Part shown: positions 1-5,557 of the stretch, in pieces
How the letters are laid out: every line of letters starts with the position of its first letter
How positions within the stretch are numbered: position 1 is the stretch's first letter
NCBI GenBank assembly: GCA_026416655.1
Contig: JAOAES010000048.1
Span: 1 to 10,266 of the forward strand
Length of the DNA stretch: 10,266 nt
Direction of reading: 5' to 3'
Source: Fimbriimonadales bacterium
Lineage (GTDB): Bacteria > Armatimonadota > Fimbriimonadia > Fimbriimonadales > GBS-DC
Notes under the pieces: model-generated
Databases searched by the model: none
What the model was told of the DNA's origin: nothing
What the model saw: only the letters and a program-made list of their open reading frames with translations
Translations under genes and position numbers: made by a program

Positions 1-26
1 GGCTCGGAGATGTGTATAAGAGACAG
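1..26 (+). other. Nextera/Tn5 sequencing adapter remnant (artefact)
   Basis: Bases 8-26 read AGATGTGTATAAGAGACAG, the 19-base Tn5 mosaic end used in Nextera tagmentation. They are preceded by GGCTCGG, which matches the end of the read-2 overhang of that kit. The match is exact over all 26 bases, so this is untrimmed adapter at a contig end and not genomic DNA. Genuine sequence begins at base 27. Confidence 0.97.
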
Positions 27-50
27 GGTTTGGACAGTCCTGTCCAAGCC
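27..50. repeat. Hairpin 1, next to the adapter
   Basis: TTGGACAG (30-37) and CTGTCCAA (40-47) are perfect inverted repeats. The stem can extend outward through a G-T wobble to G27-G28 with C49-C50. The loop is tiny unless the innermost pairs open. It shares the GGACA/TGTCC core with the neighbouring palindrome at 56-81, five bases away, so the two look like related units in a paired arrangement. Any foot sequence on its left is lost under the adapter. Confidence 0.75.
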
Positions 51-55
51 ACAAG

Positions 56-81
56 GCACGGACATGACTGTCCGTGCTACG
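56..81 (-). repeat. REP-like palindrome, copy A (CGTAGC foot, speE 3' end)
   Basis: Read on the minus strand this unit is a CGTAGC foot followed by a hairpin: GCACGGACA, loop GTCA, TGTCCGTGC, a perfect 9-bp stem. The TAG of the foot (77-79) is the stop codon of speE. It aligns with the palindrome at 5519-5544 over 26 bases with 21 identities by eye. There is no T-run after the stem, so a classic intrinsic terminator is unlikely, although it may still stabilise the mRNA 3' end. Confidence 0.75.
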
Positions 82-1003
82 CTTCCCACAAGAACGGCTG
101 CTCGTCGGTCAGCACGCGCGCTTTGCTAATTACATCGCGCAGGTAAGGCGGGATGCCGAACATGCCGTAATGCGTGCCCGGGTCATAGTAGCGCAAGCCC
201 TGCACATTCCGCTGCTCGATGCGTCGCGCAATTTCCTCACGCGGGATCTCCAGCGGGTCGTGCTTCTTGGACGCCAGGATGAAGCCCCACGGCAACATGA
301 ACGACGCGACAAAGCACCAGTACGGACGCACGATGGGGAACACCTCCTGCAGGGTGCGCGCAATGCAGCCATACAGGTAGGGATAGAGCGGATCGCCTGC
401 GCCCGATTGCACGGTTAGCACGCCGTCGTCCGTCAGCGCGTCATAAATCATCTGATAGAACTCGCGCGTGAACAGGTACTGCGACGGACCTGCCTCCAGC
501 GGGTCGGTCAGGTCGGATACAATCACATCGAAATGGTTCTGGTACTGCGGGATGATTTTGCGGGCGTCGTCAAAGATGACAGTGGAACGCGGGTCCTTGA
601 ACGCGCCCTGATGCCATTCAGGGAGCCACTCGTCGCACATGCGCACGAGTTCCTCGTCGATGTCCACCATCACGGCTTCTTGCACGGTGTTGTGGCGCAG
701 CGCCTCGCGCAGGGTCGCCCCTTCGCCGCCGCCCGCCACCAGCACGCGCCGCGGGTTCGGATGGGTGAACATGCCGGGCTGCACCATCGGCTCATGGAAC
801 ATATACTCGTCCAGCAACGCCGACTGGATTTTCTTATCTAAAAATAACGCCTTCCCGTAGCCTTCCAACTCCACGACCCACGCATCCTGAAACTTCGTGC
901 GGGTCATGTGCATCACGTGCTTCACGCGATAGGTGTACATCACCGCGTCGGTATGGGTCTCGGAGAGAATCAGACCGCCGCATACATGGTGTGCTGCTGC
1001 CAT
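77..1003 (-). CDS. speE: Spermidine synthase-family aminopropyltransferase (polyamine synthesis)
   Basis: A cytosolic enzyme of 308 residues expected to transfer an aminopropyl group from decarboxylated S-adenosylmethionine to a diamine or to agmatine. An N-terminal beta region (about 20-80) precedes a Rossmann methyltransferase-like fold. Visible landmarks are GGGEGATLRE at 91-100, the acidic VDID at 113-116, DDAR at 145-148 and the catalytic-loop motif SDLTDP at 163-168, where D164 is the expected base. The PEWHQGAFKDPR segment (128-139) is what I recall from Thermus-type and thermospermine-synthase-like enzymes, and less from E. coli SpeE. The substrate (putrescine, agmatine or spermidine) cannot be read from sequence. 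The ATG at 1003 has a strong AGGAGG (1012-1017) 8 bases upstream. No speD or speA/B gene is nearby. The stop codon lies inside a repeat foot. Confidence 0.93.
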   Translation of the reverse strand: MAAAHHVCGGLILSETHTDAVMYTYRVKHVMHMTRTKFQDAWVVELEGYGKALFLDKKIQSALLDEYMFHEPMVQPGMFTHPNPRRVLVAGGGEGATLREALRHNTVQEAVMVDIDEELVRMCDEWLPEWHQGAFKDPRSTVIFDDARKIIPQYQNHFDVIVSDLTDPLEAGPSQYLFTREFYQMIYDALTDDGVLTVQSGAGDPLYPYLYGCIARTLQEVFPIVRPYWCFVASFMLPWGFILASKKHDPLEIPREEIARRIEQRNVQGLRYYDPGTHYGMFGIPPYLRDVISKARVLTDEQPFLWEA

Positions 1004-1011
1004 TCGTTTAG

Positions 1012-1017
1012 CCTCCT
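1012..1017 (-). promoter_or_regulatory. Ribosome binding site of speE
   Basis: A perfect AGGAGG on the minus strand lies 8 bases before the ATG at 1003. This fixes that start in preference to the internal ATG at residue 22. Confidence 0.85.
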
Positions 1018-1041
1018 ATCTAAAATTTGAACGTAGGGGTA

Positions 1042-1047
1042 AGTATA
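1042..1047 (-). promoter_or_regulatory. Candidate -10 box of speE
   Basis: TATACT on the minus strand, in the context GGTATACTTACC, lies about 38 bases before the speE ATG and would leave a leader of about 30 bases. The same GGTATACTT string precedes lpdA at the equivalent place. No convincing -35 lies 16-18 bases upstream. The box falls in a small hairpin (GGGGTA 1036-1041, loop AGTA, TACCCC 1046-1051), and the GTATAC core is palindromic, so it could be read from either strand. Confidence 0.45.
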
Positions 1048-1113
1048 CCCCCTCGCTCGATTTCGGCAGGAGTCCCGCCGCTTCTGTCGAAGCAGTTCCG
1101 CGAGGTGAACTCT

Positions 1114-1752
1114 ATGAACAGACGCGAATCGGGTCGGATACTGGGCATTCTGGTACTGCTGCTCCTGATAGCGGGCGCAGGCGTGGGCGCGTGGTATTTC
1201 CTGGTGTACATCAAGTCGCCTCAGTACGCGCTGAACCAGTTCTTCGCCGCCGCGAAAGCGAACGATAGCCAGAGGGTAGAACGGTATGTCGACAAGTCGG
1301 GCGCGTTAATCGGTATGATTTCCGCCGCCGCCGCGATGAACCGGAATATGGCAGGAGCGGATCCTGTACGCGCCATCTATCCCGGCTACGGCGACGCCTC
1401 GCTGGGGCAAACGCAGAAAGTCACTATCGAGACGGTTACGGTTGAGGGCGACCGCGCAAAGGCAAAGGTCACGATGGAAGTCGCGGTGGACGGGAAAACC
1501 GAGACCATCAAGCCCACCTATGTGTTAGTCAAGGGGGAGGATGGCTGGAAGGTGCATGTGCAGGATACGATGTTCGGCTCGTTCAATCAGTTTGTGACGC
1601 CGCGGGCGCGGCGCGCGATGGCACAACAGTTGCGTGCTATCGCCAACAGCCCGATGGGACAGATGGCGAAGGCGCAACTGCAGGGGATACGCGCCGAAAT
1701 CGAGAAATATCCTGAGTTCGCACAGATACTGAAACAGGCAGGCTTGCTCTAA
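1114..1752 (+). CDS. Membrane-anchored DUF4878/NTF2-like protein of unknown function
   Basis: A protein of 212 residues. A short basic N-terminus (MNRRESGR) leads into one hydrophobic helix at about 9-31, with the remainder predicted outside the membrane. The soluble part begins SPQYALNQFFAAAKANDSQ, then has alternating strands ending in a GEDGWKVHV segment. That pattern (helix, a residue-loss sentence, then a curved sheet ending in a W-K-V strand) is typical of DUF4878 and related NTF2-like lipoprotein or anchor domains, whose roles are mostly unknown. I chose the ATG at 1114, preceded by GAGGTGA, over an upstream TTG at 1027 that would put 29 polar residues before the membrane helix. The stop codon is immediately followed by the start of the transporter gene, so the two are probably co-translated. 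Family assignment is by pattern only. Confidence 0.75.
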   Translation: MNRRESGRILGILVLLLLIAGAGVGAWYFLVYIKSPQYALNQFFAAAKANDSQRVERYVDKSGALIGMISAAAAMNRNMAGADPVRAIYPGYGDASLGQTQKVTIETVTVEGDRAKAKVTMEVAVDGKTETIKPTYVLVKGEDGWKVHVQDTMFGSFNQFVTPRARRAMAQQLRAIANSPMGQMAKAQLQGIRAEIEKYPEFAQILKQAGLL

Positions 1753-3045
1753 ATGCCTCGCGCTCCCGAAACGCGCCCCCCACGCTGGTACAGCGGGCTG
1801 ACGGGCTACCACTGGCTCGTGTTGACCGTCGCCGCGCTCGGCTGGCTGTTCGACACGATGGATCAGTGGCTCTATGTGCTGGCGCGTCAGCCCGCGATGA
1901 CCGAGCTGCTCGGTCCGAACGCCCCCAAGGAGCAGGTTGCCTACTATTCGGGGATTGTGCAGATGATTTTCATCGCGGGCTGGGCGACAGGGGGCTTCCT
2001 GTTCGGGATTATCGGCGACAAGCTGGGGCGCACGCGCACGATGATGATTACCGTGCTGATGTACGCGGGCTTCACGGGGCTGAGTGCGCTGGCGCAGACC
2101 TGGGAGCAGTTCGCGCTGCTGCGTTTTCTGGTCGGCTTGGGGATTGGGGGCGAGTTCGCGGCGGGCGCGGCGCTGGGAGCGGAGACCTTCCCTGCGCACG
2201 CCCGCCCCACTGCGCTCGGTATCATGCAGGCAAGCTCGGCGATTGGCAACCTGCTTGCGGCGGTGATTTATCTGCTCGTGGGCGCGAACCCGAACTTAGG
2301 CTGGCGCTGGGCGTTCGCGGTGGGCTTTTTCCCTGCGCTGCTGGTGTTTGTCATTCGCCTCTTCGTGCGCGAGCCTGAGAGCTGGCATCGCGCCCGCGCA
2401 ATCGGCGAGAAACTCGGCTCTTTTGCAGAGCTGTTCAAGAATCCGCGCTGGCGCTACCATACGCTGATTGGCGTCGGGCTGGCGGCGGTGGGCGTAATCG
2501 GCTTCTGGGGCATCGGCACATGGTCACCCGAACTACTGAAGCAAGCCATCAATCCACAGGGTGACCCCGCGCTGAACCAGCTCGTGGAGGCGCGCAAGAC
2601 CTACGCCGTGATGATGCAGCAGGTGGGCGCGTTTTTCGGCATGCTCGGCTGGGCGATACTGGCGCAGCGCATCGGCAGGAAACCCACCTTCGCGCTCACC
2701 TTCCTCGCGTGCCTGATTGTCGTACCTGCGACCTTTTTCCTGACGACTTCGTTTGAGAGCGCACTGGTGATGTACCCGCTGCTGGGCTTTTTCACAACCT
2801 CGCTGTTTGCGGGCTACGCGGTCTACTTTCCTGAGCTGTTCCCCACGCGCCTGCGCGCCACGGGCGTCGGCTTCTGCTACAATGTGGCGCGTTATATCGC
2901 GATTGCGGGTCCCTACACCTTCGGCTTGCTGACCGCCGTCTACGACATCCGCTGGGCAGCGACGATTCTGTCGGGCGTATTTCTGCTGGGGCTTTTAGTG
3001 CTGGTGTTCGCGCCGGAGACGAAGGGGAAACCGTTGCCAGAGTGA
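1753..3045 (+). CDS. MFS transporter, metabolite:H+ symporter type
   Basis: A protein of 430 residues with about 12 hydrophobic helices and a central cytoplasmic loop near residues 205-230, the usual size and layout of the major facilitator superfamily. The loop 2-3 signature is seen as GDKLGRTR (88-95). LRFLVGLGIGGEFAAGAALGAE (123-144) and PELFPTRLRATGVGF (about 360-375) resemble the sugar/aromatic acid/sialic acid:H+ symporter branch. Acidic residues D34 and D37 in helix 1 could serve proton coupling. The substrate cannot be deduced. The ATG directly abuts the stop of the preceding gene and has no clear ribosome binding site of its own, suggesting translational coupling. The gene converges on the toxin gene with only one base between their stop codons. 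Confidence 0.9.
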   Translation: MPRAPETRPPRWYSGLTGYHWLVLTVAALGWLFDTMDQWLYVLARQPAMTELLGPNAPKEQVAYYSGIVQMIFIAGWATGGFLFGIIGDKLGRTRTMMITVLMYAGFTGLSALAQTWEQFALLRFLVGLGIGGEFAAGAALGAETFPAHARPTALGIMQASSAIGNLLAAVIYLLVGANPNLGWRWAFAVGFFPALLVFVIRLFVREPESWHRARAIGEKLGSFAELFKNPRWRYHTLIGVGLAAVGVIGFWGIGTWSPELLKQAINPQGDPALNQLVEARKTYAVMMQQVGAFFGMLGWAILAQRIGRKPTFALTFLACLIVVPATFFLTTSFESALVMYPLLGFFTTSLFAGYAVYFPELFPTRLRATGVGFCYNVARYIAIAGPYTFGLLTAVYDIRWAATILSGVFLLGLLVLVFAPETKGKPLPE

Positions 3046-3046
3046 C

Positions 3047-3541
3047 CTAAAAACCCCCCGAAGGCTCATTTTGAGCCGTGCGGATTAGTTCTTCCACCTG
3101 GTCAGGATGGTAGGCTGCTATCTCAGTGTAGCGCGTGAAGTCCGTGGGGTTGCATGTCAGCAAGTAAGTTACGCCATATGCTTGCATCCACGCGACAATT
3201 CGGGCGTCCCAAACCTGTCTGCCTAACACTCCATAGGTTTTGACCAGACTGAACCACAGTTCAAACAAGTTGGTCGGTTCAGGAAGCAGGATACGATCTG
3301 CGATGAAATCCTCGACAGCAGCTTGCGTTTCGGTGAGGCTCAGCCCTAAGCCACCGCGCGCTTCCGCGGGGCGCGTCGCCACAGACCAGAACTCTATCAA
3401 GCACTGTGGCGCGAGGTATAGAGTCCAGTCTTCGCGGATCAAGGACGCGACAGCCTCAGTCGTGGAGCGGTGGTGCGGATCGCCTGTAGCTCGTTCCCGC
3501 ACAAGAATGCTGGTGTCCAGCAGGACGGCTTTATTCATCAT
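3047..3541 (-). CDS. vapC: PIN-domain toxin (VapC family ribonuclease)
   Basis: A protein of 164 residues with a PIN fold, the RNase toxin of type II toxin-antitoxin pairs; these cut RNA, often tRNA or rRNA, using Mg2+ held by acidic residues. The expected cluster is visible: D9 in VLLDTSILV, E50 in CLIEFWSVATRP, D112 in VWDARIVAW and D134 after LLTCNPTD, so the active site looks intact. The gene overlaps the antitoxin gene by 11 bases and begins ATGATG; the first ATG is annotated, the second is equally possible. The antitoxin is encoded first, the normal order. The last codons overlap a small hairpin that might serve in termination. Confidence 0.9.
   Translation of the reverse strand: MMNKAVLLDTSILVRERATGDPHHRSTTEAVASLIREDWTLYLAPQCLIEFWSVATRPAEARGGLGLSLTETQAAVEDFIADRILLPEPTNLFELWFSLVKTYGVLGRQVWDARIVAWMQAYGVTYLLTCNPTDFTRYTEIAAYHPDQVEELIRTAQNEPSGGF
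3049..3077 (-). terminator. Weak candidate terminator at the vapC end
   Basis: Read on the minus strand, GGCTCA (3077-3072), loop AAA and TGAGCC form a 6-bp hairpin inside the last codons of vapC. A G-rich gap of 9 bases and a run of five T (3053-3049) follow. The gap between stem and T-run is longer than in a good intrinsic terminator, so this is tentative. Confidence 0.3.
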
Positions 3542-3773
3542 ATAGATGCTCGCGTCGCAGTTGCTCGTCTGTCAGGGCGACTTGCACAGGATTGTTTCTA
3601 AACCGCTCCAGCATCTGCTGGTATCTGAGCAGGCGTTCTTCCCGACTGCGCATGACGGGATGCGCTTGTGGCAAAAGTATCAGCGTGACTCGCTCTCCCG
3701 CTGCCAATCGAACAGGCTCTCGCGGTACAAATCGTTGCCCGTCAAACTCTGCCTCTACTACCAGTGTCGCCAT
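3531..3773 (-). CDS. DUF104/AF2212-like antitoxin of the PIN toxin
   Basis: A small protein of 80 residues. The N-terminal half (VVEAEFDGQRFVPREPVRLAAGERV and the following strand) matches the short beta-barrel pattern of DUF104/AF2212-like antitoxins (typically an F.P..P..L..G..V pattern). The C-terminal half is charged and helical and ends LRREHLYDE, the sort of tail that VapB-type antitoxins use to wrap their toxin. It likely neutralises the downstream PIN toxin and may bind its own promoter; DNA binding by this fold is inferred, not seen. The ATG at 3773 has no Shine-Dalgarno sequence, and a perfect TATAAT lies 9 bases upstream, so the message should start at or within a few bases of the ATG. 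Confidence 0.85.
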   Translation of the reverse strand: MATLVVEAEFDGQRFVPREPVRLAAGERVTLILLPQAHPVMRSREERLLRYQQMLERFRNNPVQVALTDEQLRREHLYDE

Positions 3774-3781
3774 TGCGTCCG

Positions 3782-3788
3782 TATTATA
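3782..3788 (-). promoter_or_regulatory. Overlapping -10 boxes between antitoxin and nadD
   Basis: GTATTATAC (3781-3789) is nearly palindromic. On the minus strand it gives a consensus TATAAT (3783-3788) ending 9 bases before the antitoxin ATG, which implies a leader of roughly 0-3 bases. On the plus strand it gives TATTAT (3782-3787), a 5/6 match that could serve nadD with a leader of about 40 bases. No -35 is visible on the minus side. Sharing one AT-rich core would make the two transcripts compete. Confidence 0.5.
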
Positions 3789-3832
3789 CCTGTCGGAAGG
3801 GAAAATCCCTCTCCCCGTCGAACTGTCCTCCC

Positions 3833-4432
3833 GTGCGCCTTGCGCTATTTGGCGGCACTTTTGACCCAGTGCATTATGGACACCTGCGCCTTGCGGAGGA
3901 GGCGTGCGAGGCGGCGAATCTGGAGCGTGTGCTGTTCACGCCCGCCTTCGTGTCGCCGTTCCGCACCGCCGAGCGTCTGAGCGACTCCGCGCACCGATTG
4001 CAGATGCTCCGCCTCGCCGTGCAGGACAACCCACGCTTCGAGGTCTCTGAGTTGGAAATTCAGCGCGGCGGCGTCTCCTACACTATCGACACGATTCGCC
4101 TGCTCCGCACACACTATCCCGACGCCGAGATGTTCTTGATAATGGGCGCGGACGCACTGCAGGGCTTCACGGCGTGGCGCGAACCCGACGCCATCGCGCA
4201 GGAGTGTCGGCTGCTGGTCGGCGTGCGCCCTGGCTATGACCTGCAGGCGACGCTGGAACGACTGCCCGCCCCCATCCGTCAGAGCGTACAGCCCGTTTTG
4301 ATGACGCCGCTGGGCATCAGCGCGAGCGACATCCGACGGCGCGTGCGACAGGGACTCTCGATTCGCTACCTCACCCCCCCGCATGTGATAGAATATATAC
4401 AGCAACATCGGTTGTATCTGGAGCCAGAGTGA
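3833..4432 (+). CDS. nadD: Nicotinate-nucleotide adenylyltransferase (NAD synthesis)
   Basis: A protein of 199 residues from the GTG at 3833, the usual NadD length. It joins ATP and nicotinate mononucleotide to give deamido-NAD, a cytosolic step of NAD synthesis. The nucleotidyltransferase signature GGTFDPVHYGH (residues 7-17) holds the HxGH motif at H14 and H17. The C-terminal nucleotide-binding motif is ISASDIRRR (162-170), a mild variant of the common ISST-x-IR. I chose the GTG because it places the signature at residue 7, as in the family. A longer frame from 3764 would overlap the antitoxin gene and adds residues unlike NadD. No good Shine-Dalgarno precedes the GTG. rsfS starts 1 base after the stop, a common partnership. 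Confidence 0.93.
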   Translation: MRLALFGGTFDPVHYGHLRLAEEACEAANLERVLFTPAFVSPFRTAERLSDSAHRLQMLRLAVQDNPRFEVSELEIQRGGVSYTIDTIRLLRTHYPDAEMFLIMGADALQGFTAWREPDAIAQECRLLVGVRPGYDLQATLERLPAPIRQSVQPVLMTPLGISASDIRRRVRQGLSIRYLTPPHVIEYIQQHRLYLEPE

Positions 4433-4433
4433 T

Positions 4434-4832
4434 ATGACGACGGAACAGAAGCGTCAAATGATTCTGAACGCGGCGGAAGACGCCAAAGCGGAGCGCATTA
4501 ATGCGCTCGATTTACAGGGTAAAACGCTCATTGCGGACTATTTTATCGTCTGCAGTGGCAACTCGGATGTGCATATCCGCTCGATTGCGGACAGGATTCA
4601 GGACACCTTGCGTGAAGCAGGCGAGCGCGCTCTGCGCGTGGAAGGCTATCGCGAGGCGACCTGGGTGCTGCTGGACTACGGCGATGTGGTGGTGCATATC
4701 ATGCGCGAGGAGACGCGCCAACATTACGGACTGGAAGCGTTCTGGCAGAACGCCCCGCTGATTGAGAGTCTCAGGGAACACACGGGCGATGAATCTCGGA
4801 AGCGAGCTGGATCCGAAGCGCGAAGAGATTGA
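4434..4832 (+). CDS. rsfS: Ribosomal silencing factor RsfS
   Basis: A protein of 132 residues of the RsfS/YbeB/Iojap family. It binds ribosomal protein uL14 on the large subunit and blocks subunit joining, lowering translation in starvation. Family marks are DYFIVCSGNSDVHIRSIAD (35-53), the WVLLDYGDVVVHIM core strand pair (77-90) and the following R..YGLEAFW. The C-terminal 20 or so residues are polar and extend past the conserved domain; that stretch is the part overlapped by the next gene. It follows nadD by one base, matching the nadD-rsfS pairing seen in many bacteria. Its 3' end overlaps the TPR gene by 44 bases. Confidence 0.95.
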   Translation: MTTEQKRQMILNAAEDAKAERINALDLQGKTLIADYFIVCSGNSDVHIRSIADRIQDTLREAGERALRVEGYREATWVLLDYGDVVVHIMREETRQHYGLEAFWQNAPLIESLREHTGDESRKRAGSEARRD

Positions 4833-5457
4833 GCGACTGCTGCGCCTGGCGCACATCCATCAGGTGCGCGGGGAGCGCAGCAAGGCGAAGGAACTGCTTC
4901 AGCAAGCGCTGGAGCAGGACGCCGAAAACGCGGGCGTCTGGGAGCTGCTCGGCGACTATCAGCGCGAGGCGGGCGACTGGCAGGGCGCGCACGACGCCTA
5001 CAAAAAAGCGCACGAACTGGACCCCACCAACGCCCCCATCGAACGCAAATACGCCGAAGCCGTGCTGCAACTCACGCGCCAGCAGGAACAGTATCAGCAG
5101 TGGGAACGCGCCTTAGAAGGCAAGGACGCAGGCGAGGGAATCGCGCTGCCCCGCAATCCCGGACTGGCGTTCCTGCTCTCGCTGCTGATGTCCGGCGTCG
5201 GGCAACTCTATAACGGGCAGTTCGTCAAAGGCGGGATTATTCTGGCGATTATGATTGTAGGGGCAATCGTCTTTCTCGCCACGCCCGGTGGAAGCGACTT
5301 CATCTACAACCTGTTGGCGTACTTGGTGAACCCAGCGCGAGCGCGTGGCTCGATGAGTAGCCTTCAACTGTTCACGGGGCTGGTGATGTTCATTACCTGG
5401 GTTTATGCGTTCATCGACGCCCCCCTGAGCGCGGCGGCGCGGAACCGACTCATTTAA
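4789..5457 (+). CDS. TPR protein with C-terminal TM2-like membrane domain
   Basis: A protein of 222 residues with two parts. Residues about 12-85 form two or more tetratricopeptide units; the second reads AGVWELLGDYQREAGDWQGAHDAYKKAHELDP, with the usual spacing of W, LG, Y, G, A and P. A charged Gln-rich linker (about 90-118) follows. The C-terminal region resembles a TM2 domain, with helices at about 124-140 and 147-164. The turn SGVGQLYNGQFVKGG (135-149) is the family's G..Y.G....G signature. A last helix is at about 192-211, ending near the characteristic D (FIDA). TPRs suggest a cytosolic docking surface on a membrane anchor; partners are unknown. The ATG at 4789, with AGGG upstream, lies inside rsfS, so coupled translation is likely. 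An upstream TTG at 4762 is the alternative start. Confidence 0.82.
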   Translation: MNLGSELDPKREEIERLLRLAHIHQVRGERSKAKELLQQALEQDAENAGVWELLGDYQREAGDWQGAHDAYKKAHELDPTNAPIERKYAEAVLQLTRQQEQYQQWERALEGKDAGEGIALPRNPGLAFLLSLLMSGVGQLYNGQFVKGGIILAIMIVGAIVFLATPGGSDFIYNLLAYLVNPARARGSMSSLQLFTGLVMFITWVYAFIDAPLSAAARNRLI

Positions 5458-5518
5458 GCAACGCCCGCAGGAATCCGCCTACATCCCCCGAACCCCTCTA
5501 AGGAATTCGATGCCCACC

Positions 5519-5544
5519 GCATGGACAAGAACGTCCGTGCAACG
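5519..5544 (-). repeat. REP-like palindrome, copy B (degenerate CGTTGC foot)
   Basis: Read on the minus strand this is CGTTGC followed by a hairpin whose arms are GCACGGAC and GTCCATGC (one G-T wobble). It matches the unit at 56-81 at 21 of 26 bases by eye, in the same orientation. It sits in the gap between the TPR/TM2 gene and the DUF418 gene. If the DUF418 frame is started at 5510, this palindrome becomes coding, which argues for a later start. Confidence 0.6.
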
Positions 5545-5557
5545 AAGGGGGACGCCA

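Noticed and set aside
1027..1113. TTG start for the DUF4878-like gene
   Set aside because: It adds polar residues before a membrane helix and overlaps the presumed speE promoter; the ATG at 1114 with GAGGTGA is better.
1525..2199. 224-residue minus-strand open frame inside the DUF4878-like and MFS genes
   Set aside because: Its composition (Arg, Gln, Pro, His) is typical of an antisense shadow in GC-rich DNA; the plus-strand frames carry clear family motifs.
3798..3810. Small AGGGA-AAA-TCCCT hairpin before nadD as an operator or riboswitch
   Set aside because: A 5-bp stem is too short to separate from chance, and no larger conserved fold is visible.
3764..3832. Longer nadD frame starting at 3764
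   Set aside because: It would begin inside the antitoxin gene and put 23 unrelated residues before the FGGTFDP motif, which normally starts within the first ten residues.
3845..4408. 187-residue minus-strand open frame antisense to nadD
   Set aside because: His/Arg/Gln-rich shadow frame; NadD signatures on the plus strand are decisive.
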